DNA from: Lycorma delicatula
Taxonomy: Eukaryota; Arthropoda; Insecta; Hemiptera; Fulgoridae
Length of the DNA stretch: 64,000 bases
Assembly: GCF_047948215.1 (NCBI RefSeq)
Contig: NC_134456.1
Coordinates: 200,148,034-200,212,033 of the forward strand
Reading direction: 5' to 3'
The position numbers were made by a program, and so were the translations under genes. The notes under the pieces were generated by a model. It was not told where the DNA came from. It ran no database searches and saw nothing but the letters and a program-made list of their open reading frames with translations. This document shows positions 22,926 to 35,522 of the stretch, one piece after another; positions within the stretch are counted from its first letter, which is position 1, and each line of letters begins with the position of its first letter.

Positions 22926-23050
22926 CAACAACAATGTCCATAATTTTTTTGAATTCTCACAGTCGGTAGAAAATTAAAAAAAAAATTCGAACTAAGTAAT
23001 TTGTTTTTCAAATCAGACAATCTAAGTTTGCAAAGTTCAGAACTTCACAA
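22926..23050 (+). repeat. Diverged direct repeat, copy 2
   Basis: Same orientation as 22061-22167 and about 860 bp downstream. The block TTTCAAATCAGACAAT is identical in both. Confidence 0.65.
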
Positions 23051-23054
23051 AAAT

Positions 23055-24135
23055 AAATACTTGTAAAAAAATAAACATTAAGTATATTTTTGTCCAACTT
23101 AATATTTTTTTCTTTAAACTTAAATAAAAAACGGTTTTTGATTTGGAAATTACTACCCAGTTTATTACATGTAGAACTACTGAAATTTGTCGTGTAAACC
23201 TAATATATTCCTATTCGATATCAATTGTGTGCAAAATCCAATCTTTCAAATTATTTAATAACGATAAATATTTTATGACCATTCAAAATTATATGCTCAA
23301 AATATTACCACATCTGGTGCTAAGTAAGCGTTATAATTCTGTAATCTTCTTGTCCTTAATCAGCCTGAAAACTTCTCATCTATTGAAGTTAATTGATTCC
23401 AATTACAAAGACCGTTGAATACATTAAAACCTAACTGAAATGCATAATTGGCTGAATTTGAAATTAGACACTTTAGCATCACATAAAATCCGGCTGATAA
23501 TGACAATCTCTAACATAATTAACGAATTATAATTTTAATAAGTACATTATATGCTCAAAAACCTTTTTATGAAACTTCAGTTTTCTTTTATATTTTAAAT
23601 AAAACACAAAAAATTTTTGTCGATCTTTCAACAAAATGTAGGACGTCAGAAACATTTTAAAACAGTTATTACGCAGATGAAAGTAATATGTTTGACAACG
23701 TTACTAATATTAAATAGAAAGGGGGAAGTTATGTTTAAAATAAAAGTGGAGGGGTTTCATAATATTTGTATTCGCTATTTCTTTAGGTACACTTCTTATA
23801 TTCTATCAATTTCTCAAACGTTCTCGTACCATTTGATTCAAATGGCTTAATTACGGAAAGAAAATTATTGCATACACATTCATTATTCCAATATAGCTTT
23901 GATGACAATAATGATGTCGATTAAAAAAGTTTGCAAATAGAAATTTTAATAGGAACAAACTAATCTATATTTTGCAATACTATCAATATTTTGTAGGATC
24001 CAGGAAAACGACATTTTCAGTATTCCAATCCAATATATTCATTCCCACTTCGATAACAACCAATCGCATACGTATCAAGACTTTTCAATAATAATGAGTA
24101 ACATGTAACTTTAACGGAGACTAGATCGTGAAATT
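23055..24135. other. AT-rich spacer, no gene seen
   Basis: Open frames at 23143-23418 and 23617-23850 (+) have no known motif and look like chance frames in AT-rich sequence. Confidence 0.5.
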
Positions 24136-24138
24136 GAA

Positions 24139-24419
24139 CCCACCGGGTTGGTCTACTGGTGAAGGCGTCTTCCCAAATCAGCTGATTTGGAAGTCGAGAG
24201 TTCCAGCGTTCAAATTCTAGTAAAGGCAATTACTTTTATACGGATTTCAATACCAGATCATGGATACCGGTGTTCTTTGGTGGTTGGGTTTCAATTAACC
24301 ACACATCTCAGGAATGGTCGAACTGAGACTACAAGACTACACTTCATTTACACTCATACATATACATCTGAAGTAATACCTGAACGGTAATTCCAGGAGG
24401 CTAAACAGGAAAAAGAAAC
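24139..24419 (+). mobile_element. SINE-1 (tRNA-derived), most complete copy
   Basis: The head CCCACCGGGTTGGTCTACTG has an A-box-like TTGGTCTACTGG (about 24148-24159). GCGTTCAAATTCTAG (about 24207-24221) serves as the B-box, and between them lies the self-complementary AAATCAGCTGATTT (24175-24188). The body contains GGATACCGGTGTTCTTTGGTGGTTGGGTTTC (about 24261-24291) and AACCACACATCTCAGGAATGGTC. The tail GGAGGCTAAACAGGAAAAAGAAA ends at 24419. The length is about 280 bp. Transcription would be by RNA polymerase III from the internal boxes. The same family occurs at 19066 (-), 28124 (+), 37284 (+), 51436 (-) and 61825 (+). Confidence 0.9.
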
Positions 24420-24424
24420 ATCGT

Positions 24425-25820
24425 GAAATCGATAGTTGTAACTTTTGCAATTATAAGTCATTTGTTCTTTGCTTTACAAGAAATGAAATAAATCCATTAT
24501 AATTGATCAGTCTTTTAAGAATTTCTTCATAAATGTAAAAATACTCGGTCGATTTTATTTTATAGTTTTAAGAAATTCAGAACTCTGAATTTTCGACAGG
24601 TTTCATAAATATTAATTTGAATGATTATATTTTCTTAATATAGGTTTCAATAGAGAGAAAAAGGATATATACGTGATAACGGAACAATATACATTGAAAA
24701 TTTATTTATAATATTTTATAATGTTTTTATTTTATTTCTCCATAATGAAATTATTTTTTCTCCTTTTTTTTAGATTATGAATTTATTGCATTTTATTTTA
24801 TTTGATATCAATATAAACTTAAATAATTTTACATTCTGATTCTATGTATTTTTTTTAACTTTATTTTTCAATTTAAATTTTTATGTTTTTTTTTTATTTT
24901 TATCTGTGTCATGCTACAAAAATCATGCATTTTTATTTACTTATATTCTATTTGTAATTAGTTATTATTTTAAGTAAGTTCTTTTATCAATCATCCTGTT
25001 TTAATGATATGAACTCGCGGGTAGCGATTAAGGTTTCTTTTGATACCTGCGTCAAGGATAAATATGTTTTAAAAAAATTGTATACATAATTTTCAATTGA
25101 CAATAAATAAATATTATTATTATTATAATTAAACGTAATGTTAATATCCAGTTTTATATTATCTACAGCCAATCATTTTGTATTACTTCACACCTTTTCT
25201 CGTTCCCTCTTCCTCAGTTTCTCTCATTCAATCACCTAGAGATTTTTTTTTTTTTTTAATTTCTGTGCGATTACTGAAGCTGAACTGGAGCGAATGTTGT
25301 ATTCAAACGAATTAGAAAATATGATTCCATACGTCATCCATCTACAATGTCGTCCGGGAATTTTGTTTTCAGTTAATATGAAATCGATGCGTGCATAAAT
25401 ATAAATGAACAATGGATCATCTGGGATGTATCAGTACGGTGAATTGTCGGGAGTGGAAAGGGTGGAAAAACAGTGAGCAAGGAAAATTATGAAAGTCTGT
25501 GTTAGTATAAATATATATGCGTCTAAAACAATTAAAGCCCGTTTATCCTTATCTCAATATGTCCTTCGCTCGTAAAGATGTAAAATACAATCATGAAGTC
25601 ATAAATACAGCTTAAAATAATTTTATTTGTATGATAAATTTTTGCGGTGATAGAACAATGTACGTAAAGTAGTAGAAAGTATAATAATAACAGTAAGTAT
25701 AATATTAGTGGAATTTATGAAAATATAAAAACATTACTGCATACAGCTTAACTTGTGATGTGTATTTTCCGTGATCACAAATAAACAAATTACATTAAAA
25801 AAGCTAACGAATAGCTAACA
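24425..25820. other. Spacer, no gene seen
   Basis: Mostly AT-rich. 25260-25560 is of more even composition but gives no recognisable frame on either strand. Confidence 0.5.
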
Positions 25821-25827
25821 TTAATAT

Positions 25828-26208
25828 TTGAATAGACACTTTCATGACATACACAATCTGGGGAATGGAGAAGTTTGTTTGTTTCTTCGGAATGTTGTAC
25901 TTTTTTGCAAATGGCAGTCACATTTAACATTGAGACAAAACATTTTTCATTTCAATAAAAATAACTTGATCGCCTTAAATACTCTGGGCAAGATGACAGT
26001 CTGTTGCCGGGACAGGATCTTGAGATTTCATAAAAACAGTGTTGTTTGTCTTGTTGAACCGCGGTTCCTTAGAGAATACATCGTTCATCTCCAAAACACA
26101 TACATTTTCTTTATCCTTTCTCTCCTTAACCATTGGGTTGGCTCAGTAGGTGCGAATAGCTCCCTAATTGGTATGAACCAATTGGTCACCAAGGATCCAA
26201 TGATATGA
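25828..26208 (+). CDS. Unrecognised 126-codon open frame
   Basis: The frame is open over 381 bp in a stretch less AT-rich than its surroundings. The predicted protein is hydrophobic in its second half (about residues 85-105) and has scattered Cys and His, but none in a spacing I recognise. There is no convincing start context, splice signal or flanking gene. The minus strand of the same stretch also gives readable but broken pieces, so this could be an old transposon fragment in either direction. I do not assign a function and doubt it is a gene. Confidence 0.15.
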   Translation: MNRHFHDIHNLGNGEVCLFLRNVVLFCKWQSHLTLRQNIFHFNKNNLIALNTLGKMTVCCRDRILRFHKNSVVCLVEPRFLREYIVHLQNTYIFFILSLLNHWVGSVGANSSLIGMNQLVTKDPMI

Positions 26209-26214
26209 AGAACA

Positions 26215-28120
26215 TATGTATAATTTATATGATCTTATAGAAACGTTGCCTGAGGATCAGCCTGGGAATTTTATTTACTATACGCTGGGGGAAAAATTGA
26301 TTAATTACTAAAATAATGAAATATCGGATAAAATCGGATCTTCTAATCCTGATTGAAGTACAGTAGAAAGTTTTCTAACTTTTTATTTTAAATTTTATGA
26401 TAATTCATTTTAATTTATACTTTGCAGTTACTATTAGCCGTTGAAAAATCAGTGGATAAAGTAAATAAATATAAATACAAGTAAGAATGAAAAATCTATA
26501 AACAAAGGTCAACTAAATAGCAATTCGAATTTTCAAACGCTCTATAAATAAAGGTTTCTATAAAAAAAGAGATTTTAAATTATACGTTAAAAAGAAATTG
26601 GTTATAAATAAAATTAAAATAACAAATAATAAATATACACCAAGGTAAAATTAAAACAAGTTCAACGTTGAAATGCTATTTCTAAGAGATAGCTTGCAAG
26701 AATCTTTCTATGACAGAATCTACCTGATCATAATTCCAAAACAAATGGTCATGTTTATTTGAAAAAAAAAACACGATAAAAAGAAGCTGACTTCGTCTAT
26801 ATCCAAATTACTAAAATCAAAAATTAAATTGTTACTAAAATCAACTGAGTTGTTTGTAACTACGTAAAGACTATAGAGCCTTTTATTTTTTTTTTTTTAA
26901 ATCTGGAAATAACAAGTGGTTATGGTAAGAAAATCTCACAATGGTCACATTTTTAAAAAAGATAAACATGAGACATTTTTTTATTAATATAAATAATAAT
27001 TTATTTTTAAAGTTCTTTTGGATAATATGTTTGTTTTAAAAAGGAATAGCATAACATAATAAAAATAAGTAAAATAATTTTGAACGAACGTATCACATGT
27101 GGAAGCAATAACAATAACGCATAAGGAAAAGATGTTACAAACAGTATGTACCCTAAGTTAAGTAAATACGATTTTCTTTAGGGCGATAAATCTAACGGAG
27201 TTACAGCGTTTAGTTTTAAAGCGAGCGATAAAACGGTGTAGGATACCAAGTGCGTACCGGTTTATGTATGGTACCCCATTCATTTAAATTGGAAGTCTTA
27301 TTCTACGCTACAATGTACATAAGAAAGACGACGTATACTGAGCCGAGCTCTATGTTCTTGTTAGTTTGCATCTGATTGCGTACTGCGCATTCTTTCCTAT
27401 ACATATATATATATATTGATGCGAGTGTGTTCGTACATGGATCGAAAAGTGAGAGGGAGATCGAATCTCATAGGTCTGTATACATTCAATATGGCGTTAA
27501 TTTCCGTTGCAGCCAGTCGGTGCTCTCTCGCAATACAACCCCTGCATATTCTGTCCGATGCTATTTACTTTCCTGTATTGGATATCGGTGAGGAAATTAA
27601 TATACGAGTATACGAAACAGCAGTAATGTTTCAACATCTATAACTGCTGCAAATCGCATCCATCAGGTCAGGTAGCTTAATGCAGTATTTTTAAATACCA
27701 ATTATTTTTTTACGCAACGGATACTAATAATACCATTTCAGCCAGTAGCCAAGCACTAGTTGTAATAGTAATAAATACCAGCATTACTAATTTGAGAAAA
27801 TTACAAAAAAAAAAAAGAGTAAATAATAAACGACAAAAAAAAAGAAAACTTATAAAATACTACAAATTTTAAAATTGAACAGTAATTGTTACAATAAATT
27901 CATACTATTTTATAATGTATTTTACGTTTAAATTATAAAACGTTTCTGCACAAGTATATTATAAATTTATTTTTTCTTTTTATTAGTGAAAAAAATTTCT
28001 TTCATGTAGTCAACGTTTTATAATTTTTGTAATATTTTCTTCATTTTACTGTAGTAAATTATTTACTCGGTTATAAAAAATAATAAAAAAGTATAATATA
28101 TAACAAGAACTGTAATAATT
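26215..28120. other. Spacer with an island of higher complexity
   Basis: 26215-27180 is AT-rich with nothing seen. 27180-27680 is more GC-rich and non-repetitive, with two overlapping short plus-strand frames (27376-27591 and 27416-27643), neither with a known motif. It could be an exon, a promoter region or an unrecognised repeat. 27690-28120 is AT-rich again. Confidence 0.35.
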
Positions 28121-28123
28121 TAT

Positions 28124-28210
28124 TTTTCAACTAACCACACGTCTCAGGAATAGTCGACCTGAGTTTGTTCAAGATTACAAATTTACCGTTACAGATACAT
28201 TACACTGATA
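28124..28210 (+). mobile_element. SINE-1 fragment
   Basis: CAACTAACCACACGTCTCAGGAATAGTCGACCTGAG matches the SINE-1 body, followed by a diverged tail. The head is missing. Confidence 0.7.
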
Positions 28211-28214
28211 AGTC

Positions 28215-29870
28215 GCTACCTGGTATTTTTTTTTTGTATTTAAAAAATATTTCTTCTGAATTTTTGTATTTCCAGTCGTTCTTAGGAAATTTTTTTCCAA
28301 ATATCCTAAACACTTAAATACAAAATATTTACGTGTATTAAAGAGAATTTGAAACTGATTTAAAACATCTTAAGCTTGGTTTTTTCATACAATAAGAATA
28401 ATAAAAAAATATTATAAATACTGTTAAACCATCGGGGTAATATATATATATATATATATATATAGTTATTTTAAACATGTCACATTATCACATTACGACT
28501 AACGGATTTAAAATTTATTTACTTTGCTTCGATATTTCTATAAAAATTATCATTTAGAAAAAAGTAACGAACAAATTTTGTCGTTATATCTAATCAAAAA
28601 TTTAGGGATGTACCACTCGTTCTATAATAAAGGAATTTTGTATATTTTTTAAGCTTTGATTTATTTTTTTTCACATGAGACATTATAAAAAAATATGTAA
28701 TTGTCTATACTATACCTAACAGTAATAAGAAGAAACGGAAGTACCCAACCTATTCTTTTTTTTTATTAATAATTCTAATGCCAGTAATAAATTATTCTTA
28801 TTATTTATTTTTAAATGTAAATTCATTAAAAAATCTGCTAACCAATTACTTATTTGTTATTATGAAGAAAATATGATGGGAGTTCTTATTGTAGATAAAA
28901 GCTAAAAAAGAAAAAAAAATTCATTAAAATCTTTTATAAATAATAAATAACTAGAATGTATTATTTTTTATAAATAAATATGAAAATAGGTAAGGTAGAA
29001 TAATAAATTGTCAAGTATGTCATGTGAGGATTCTTTAAATTTCGTTCTTTCATTGCAGTACAGATTTTGTACTGCTTTATGAAAGATTTGTTAGTACATG
29101 TTCATAAAAGCTTCTTTTCCGTTATCAAACGGAACTTACTAATCTTATAAAATTCAATTAGCCTTCAGAAATTAATAAAATTTATCTAAAAAATAAAAAT
29201 AACTAATTTCGTTAGTAAAAAAAAAAAAAATAAAAAAATAAAAAATACATTCACATCAGTAGGCGTCTCATACATATGTAATAAAAAAAATTACTATCTT
29301 CTTAAATGAAAGACAAGACGTTACGCAATAATTAGCGTGACGTCATATTATTAAGAAGTTATATGCTACTCAATACATCCGACCGTCATTAGCTGCATAA
29401 ACTATAAGTATCGAGTCGACTAACGTAACTTAAATTAAAGGCTAAAATGTAACTAAATATTAAAAACAATTATTATCTCTTTTACTTCTCTGGGTTTTAG
29501 TGAAAGTTTTACATTTCAACCAGATATTTCCCGTGCGGCGTATAATCTGGGGATATATGGGTGTTCTTTCAAAAATTGTGAGGTTGTTCTCAGTTGCCCC
29601 TTATTATTAATGGAAATAATTTTCTTAGTAATTCAAGATTGCTAATCAGGAATGTATCACTCCCGCTTCTTATAAGAAATACCATTAATCCTTTGAACGA
29701 ATGAACTGGGCACCAACACCTGGTAGTTTTAAAGATCATTTAAGCTTGATTGTTTGCGGTTAGAAGTCCTTTCTCACCATCTACCCTTTCTTCAAAAAAA
29801 TGAAAGGTTATCTGGCTCCAGTTTAAACATCTAATTGGTCTAAACCGAGTGTTTTCTTTGAAATAAATTT
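28215..29870. other. AT-rich spacer with (TA)n
   Basis: A TA run lies at about 28439-28464. 29500-29910 has more even composition, including CCCGAGGCGACAGCCCGGG at 29883-29901 beside the foldback that follows. No gene seen. Confidence 0.5.
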
Positions 29871-29912
29871 ATTCTGGTGAAGCCCGAGGCGACAGCCCGG
29901 GACTAATATGTT

Positions 29913-30250
29913 AAATAAATAATATTAACAATTAATGAAATCCACCTTACCAGCACATTGATATGAATTCAAGATCTTTCGGCTTACGTGAAAGTCTCGT
30001 CAAGTCAAAAATTAAAAAAAATCACAGTTAAAATGTAAAACAGTTATGGCTGTCCGGTCCTAACAGTATACTATAGTGGTAGAGTATGGTGGTATGAGTA
30101 TACTTGTAGAACTGGACAGTCATGACTGTTTTACATTTTAATTGTGATCTTTTAAATTTTTGACTTGATGATGGCTTTCAAGTAAGCCGATAGATCTTGA
30201 GTTCATACTGATGTGCTACTAAGGTGGATTTCATTAATTGTTAATATTAT
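29913..30250. mobile_element. Large foldback element
   Basis: Arms of about 140 bp: 29920-30065 and 30105-30250. Matching blocks include AATATTAACAATTAATGAAATCCACCTTA, the CAAGATCT.TCGGCTTAC region, TCAAGTCAAAAATT and AAAATGTAAAACAGT.ATG.CTGTCC. By eye the arms are close to 90% identical around a ~40-bp centre (TATACTATAGTGGTAGAGTATGG-like). Strong arms with a short centre suggest a MITE or foldback transposon. The right arm stops at the start of family A copy 2. No coding capacity. Confidence 0.8.
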
Positions 30251-30750
30251 CAAAATAAAATTATAATTAATTAAATATTTGGATCTTACACGGGGAAGGT
30301 GTTTTAACTGTGTTTAACATGGTTTTTAACCGTTTTTTTGTTATGGGCGAAAACAGTTTTGTGTTATCATGGCTCGGAAAACAAAAATATGAAATATAAA
30401 AATAAAATATAAAATCTAATAAGACAACAAAAAAATTAAAACAAAATAGAAACTTAAGTAGAACTTTAAAAACAAAATTAAAACTCAAACTAATTACTAA
30501 AAAAAATAAAGTCAAACTGTTTTTCTTTTTTAATTAAAATATATTTATTTATTAATAATTATTAACTTCGGACTGTAGATAACGTTTTAAAATAAATAAT
30601 AATTCAATAATAATATTAAAATAAATATGAAAAAATATCGTAAGTTTATTAATGAAATAAACTTTTATGCACTTTTCATTTAAAAAATAATGCGTGTATG
30701 TAATTTAATAGGCGTACAAGGAAGTCATATGGTGTCCATATCAGATTTAT
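30250..30750 (+). repeat. Family A repeat, copy 2
   Basis: It starts with AAATAAAATTATAATTAATTAAATATTTGGATCTTACACGGGGAAGG (compare about 3192 in copy 1) and ends with GGCGTACAAGGAAGTCATATGGTGTCCATATCAGA (30711-30745). Relative to copy 1 it holds about 190 bp of extra AT-rich sequence (about 30302-30525) in place of the B-box region. The 82-codon minus-strand frame inside is a composition artefact. Confidence 0.8.
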
Positions 30751-30754
30751 TAAA

Positions 30755-32095
30755 TGGTAGTTTTATTAAATTAAATATCAGTTTTTAAACGTCATGCTTG
30801 CTTAAACGTATTCAGCAGCACACACAGATGATCGATGCGATACTGCTGTTTGCTTTGTTTGTTTATAACAGCAGATAATTATTCTTAAATATGATAATAG
30901 TAAACATTTCTTTAACAGAAATTCTGAATAAAACAATTTTGATAATTACAAATTCAGGAATTTTTAAGATTACTGATAAAAACACCAAACACTACCACAC
31001 TTGTTTTGCTATTATTTCTAAATTTAAAATATGAGTTATTTAAAAAAAAAAAATTGAATTACAAATGACAAAATCAAATAAATGTTTGACTTTATTCCTG
31101 ACATAAAATCTATGCTATTAAATTATGAGGTACTAAACATGTAGCGGTATGTTATATTCCATGCACTATTAATCTAATTTTAAAGTTGAAATCATAGAGT
31201 GAAAGGAAGGGCGTGTAATTCAATATAACATATTCCCATTCCAGGAATATAATAAATTATATCGATAATCTTATTACCTTACATTTTTATATAATAACCT
31301 TACTTCTTATTTTATTTATATATATATAAATAATTAAATAAAAAGACTCTATAATGGAGAGAATTATAGTAAGTATATAAAAATAAATAGTGTAATTTAG
31401 TAGAAAAATATAATATGTATTCTAGTACTACTATTTATGTTAAGCAATAAATAATAATTTTAGTATACATTTTCTCAAACCTAATTCAGTTAATTAAAGA
31501 AACGAACAATCATTTTGATTTTAATGCTGAATTCAAATCCTACGCAATATACCAGTGATTTATATAATGCTCTTTAATGACCAGATTAAATTTATTTCAC
31601 GATAGCAACTGATTTAAAATGATTTTACAACCATGATTTGGGATATAAATTGAGTTTATATGTTTCCGTATGAGTTTTATCAACTAATCTATCGTTAAGA
31701 TTAAATTCACACTCATAAATATTTCTTTATTTTTGATAGTAAAAATATGGTAAAGGAAGGAATTATTCTAAGAATTTTGTATCAATATTTTTATTGATTG
31801 AATTCTGAGAAGATATTTTTATTTAATAAAATTAACGAGACTATAACATTTTGTTTCGATTTTTTTATTATCGTACTTATTTATTCACTTCTTAAATAAA
31901 GGAGATTGATAACATAAATTTTATTACACAAATAATTAAATAAAAATTATTTATTATAAACCTTACACGCTAAATAACGGATGAAAGTTATGTGGATGAA
32001 TCTTGATACCATATATGAAATTCTGGAATAGTTAACAAAACGATTTAATGTTTCGTTAACTAGTAAATTAAATCTTCCGTCAAAACGTGACGATT
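30755..32095. other. AT-rich spacer, no gene seen
   Basis: Low complexity on both strands; nothing recognised. Confidence 0.6.
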
Positions 32096-32099
32096 TCTG

Positions 32100-32232
32100 T
32101 GACGCTGTGGTAGTGTTTAGGCCTTATATTCGGTGGTCCTGTGATCAAATCCTGGTAAGGGATGGCATTTTTCATACGCTACAAAAATTCCATTTCCATA
32201 TTCCTACGTACAAGCTTCTCTATAAGCTTAAA
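32100..32232 (+). mobile_element. SINE-2 (tRNA-derived), diverged copy
   Basis: CATTTTTCATACGCTACAAAAATTCCATTTCCATATTCCTACGTACAAGCTTC matches the SINE-2 copy at 58258. The head keeps a B-box-like TGATCAAATCC (32141-32151); the A-box (TGTGGTAGTG) is eroded. Confidence 0.8.
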
Positions 32233-32239
32233 TAAAATA

Positions 32240-34425
32240 TTAGTATTCTTTATCCTTTTACCATAAATTAAACAACTATTTTTCTGTTTATTCATATATC
32301 CACAGTTTATGAGTACAGTGATAGGCAGTATGTTTTTTGACACGGTAAAAAATACATAAAGCAGAATTTTTCAGTCCGGAGACAAAAAAAAGACGCTGAA
32401 ATAAGCAACGTAATGGAAAGTTCAAATACGTATGATTAGGAAATTCCTTACGAATGGTTTATTTGAATCCTTTTTCTTTAAATATTGGTTAAAAAATCCG
32501 TATAATTTGAGGTGGAATTATTTAGTAAAGAAGTATTTATCCCTTTTTTTTTAAATAATTAACTTATAGTAATATAGTAAATTATTAAACGTGATACTTT
32601 ACATTTATATTTTGCAAGTAACGAAAAATAGAACCAAATGACGATGATCAGAATCAGAAAAACACGAAAAGAAAAAGAAACTAAAGCAATATTGCAGATA
32701 AAACCAATAAAAATGAGAGAAAAGAGCTGTCTATTCAGGCAATGTTATTAACAAAGATGGCCGGCCGCAGCTCCGTAGGTACAAATCTTAAAAACATAAT
32801 CAGGTCGTAAAAACAAATATAAACTTTAAAGCAATTACACTTCTTGTGAGGTGATTTACTGAACACGTAAAGGAATAACGACCATAAATTTTTTTTATTA
32901 TCAGAAATAATCATAGTCTAGGAAAGTAGAGCAATGTGAGATTATGACTTATTGAACTTGTAAAGCAAATTATATTTCTAAAAATAAGTATTATTAATTC
33001 ATTTTTTAATTTTCTAGAAATTATCGATAAAATGTTTCAAAAATATATTCATATCTAAATTTATTCAATTTTATGTATACTTAGTGTAAATTATTTCAAT
33101 TTACAATCCTCTTTTTTCCGCATAAAAAGAACATCAGTTTTTGGATTTGTTTAAAAACCACTAACATACCTAACCTGAAAGGTTCTATCGTATGAAGAGG
33201 TATGGGGTAATTAGAGCTAAATTACCTCACAGTCAAGTATATGAATGCATTCTTGAAAGTGTCCCGGACGTTTTAACTACAAAATTATGGAAAATGTGAA
33301 TCTATTACAGTATACATCAACATTTGTCAGGCCTGGCATAAGGATTAAAGATTTTAAATAATCAGAGCTGAATTGTATCTAATATATTCCATATTAGAAA
33401 CCTCTACTTGGATATTCTGAACGATTTTTTTAATAAATCAAATAAATAGTTTGCGTTTCATGTACGAAAAATATGTATATCCATAAAATCAGTAAAAATA
33501 AACCAAAATCAGTCTTAGGTGGATTTCTTCATTCTTGCAATCATCTTTCGTATTACATTAGATTCCTCGAATAACAATAAAATATGTATATTTTAAGTTT
33601 TCCAACTTAAATAAAAAACAAAAAAATTCCTGTTTTTTATTTACCCTGTTTAATTAGGTTTTGTGCTGGGTCCCTTTCAAATTTTGTCTTTTGGTATATA
33701 ATTTCACTCCTCCCTCAAATATATTCTTCTCCGATAAAAGGTTTTCCTTAGAAGATTAAAGGTTAAAAGCCTCTTCATGTAGGTGTAGTAGATCTAATAA
33801 ATTATGGAAGAATAAGATTATAATTTTCAGCTGAAAGTCTTTATCTTCTGTTTACAACATCTGTATTTTATCAGTTACCCTCTAATTAACCATGTAATAG
33901 ATCATTCAAATTTTCTATCTTACTGAATTTATAGTAAGCTTGAAGTTTAAAAAAGAATAAAAGTAAGCAAGGCCTTATTTCGATACAACTTTTAACAATT
34001 TAACTTAATATTGTATAATATACAATTAATTTTGCTATTAAAAATTTTTCATTATTTTTTTTTCATTTATTATTCATTAACTAATTTTATTTTAGGTATT
34101 TCGCTATAAGTAGCTTTACCTGAATCCAAAAACAAATCAATCTAAAATAAATTCCAAACCACATGGTATTATAAAAATTAAAAATTTTTTTAACGTAATC
34201 TTTTTTATCAATTCACATTACGTTAAATAAAAAAAAATTAATGATGGTTCTATAAATACTACTTTACTACAAGATTAAAATAAAGTATATTAACTGATAG
34301 ATTTAAATGACAGATTCTTTTTTCATATAGCATAACGATTCGAATAATGATTGATTCCGAATAAACAAAAACCCATTGGAGTTTTAAACAAATTAATTCA
34401 TTGTTGGAGTCAAAAATGCTCTCCT
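32240..34425. other. AT-rich spacer, no gene seen
   Basis: Low-complexity sequence; a short GC patch (GGCCGGCCGC near 32760) has no evident meaning. Confidence 0.6.
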
Positions 34426-34428
34426 GTT

Positions 34429-34520
34429 TTTAGAGTAAACATTACTTAGTGTGTCAGATTAAAATAATATTTTTGTTTTGGTAAGCTACTCTGAAAATAA
34501 AGGCAAAGTTCGGTACAACA
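34429..34520 (+). repeat. Family C short repeat, copy 1
   Basis: TAGAGTAAACATTACTTAGTGTGTCAGATTAAA...AAGCTACTCTGAAAATAAAGGCA matches 38771-38860. The core begins AGAGTA and ends TACTCT, a 6-bp inverted repeat about 60 bp apart in both copies. Confidence 0.75.
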
Positions 34521-34524
34521 TATG

Positions 34525-35020
34525 CCTATTTATCTTATTGCCTGTATTTGTATTTGGCTATATGACATTCCATTATGACTGTAAACTTAAACTGGTTATG
34601 CAAATAATAACAATAAAGTATTATCCAGTAATATAGAAAGTGGAAAGACGTTCACGCTAGTGCTTTACTTATCACATACGACGTAACCGACCTGACATAT
34701 GCATTCACTTTCAAAACAACATAAAAATATAATAATAATTCAATGTCAGCTGGAAAAATTGAGCGCTGACAAATAAGAGACCAGATTCACGTTTAGTAGA
34801 TGAACTCGAAAATACCATATAATTTCCTACTGCATAATTTTTTTTTGTTTACCTATGATTTTAGAAGAAATATGTTTTATTTATATCACCCTTTAATTAA
34901 AAAACAAACTTTGTATTAGTCAGCTGAACAACAAATCAGCAAATAATTTCTTAAAAACTTAAAGCCACATAACAATTTGTCTAATAATTTAACTCGCAAG
35001 CAAATTTTATATACAGAATG
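34525..35020. other. Spacer, no gene seen
   Basis: AT-rich flank of the transposon that follows; nothing recognised. Confidence 0.5.
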
Positions 35021-35326
35021 TCCGGGGTGAAGTTATTGAAACGTAATAGCCTATATTTAGAAAAACATTCGTCGTAATCTCTTAATATTAAACTCACTCC
35101 CCAGGAAATATCTCCAAAATTTGGTTTATAAACTCCCAAGGTCAGCGGAATAGGCAAGCGCTGGCAAGCCGACTCACAATGCAGTTGTAGTCAGTCCAGA
35201 TGTAGATCTCACGACAGAAGATTCAGTGTGTGCTTTGGTTAGTGAAGATTCAATCAGTTACGCGTGTTAACAGCGTGTACGAACTAAATTGAATATCGGT
35301 CCTTCTATATCCAAGTCTAATCGTCA

Positions 35327-35522
35327 GTGAGATATGACTTTAAGACAGAGACTGGAAGCTTGGTTTCACAAACTGGAAGTCATCCAAAAGTTTCAATTAG
35401 CGATGAGACAGTGGATCGTGTATGCTATGCATTCATTTCAGAACTGGAAAGTCAATTAGGCGAACTACAAATTTCTCGTTCCACTGTTCACGACATTATT
35501 CATAAGCGGCTCCGTTTGCGAA
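35327..35522 (+). pseudogene. Transposase N-terminal DNA-binding part
   Basis: Residues 15-65 read QTGSHPKVSISDETVDRV and, further on, ISRSTVHDIIHKRLRLR. This is the second helix-turn-helix (GRPRK-like hook, then 'DETVD.V...' and the recognition helix '..S..TVH.ILHKRL.l') of Tc1/mariner-type transposases of insects. It would bind the element's inverted repeats. Upstream pieces in other frames (KTIRRL-like region before 35327) are eroded, so the ATG at 35327 is probably not the original start. The frame is cut after residue 65 by the LINE insert. Confidence 0.75.
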
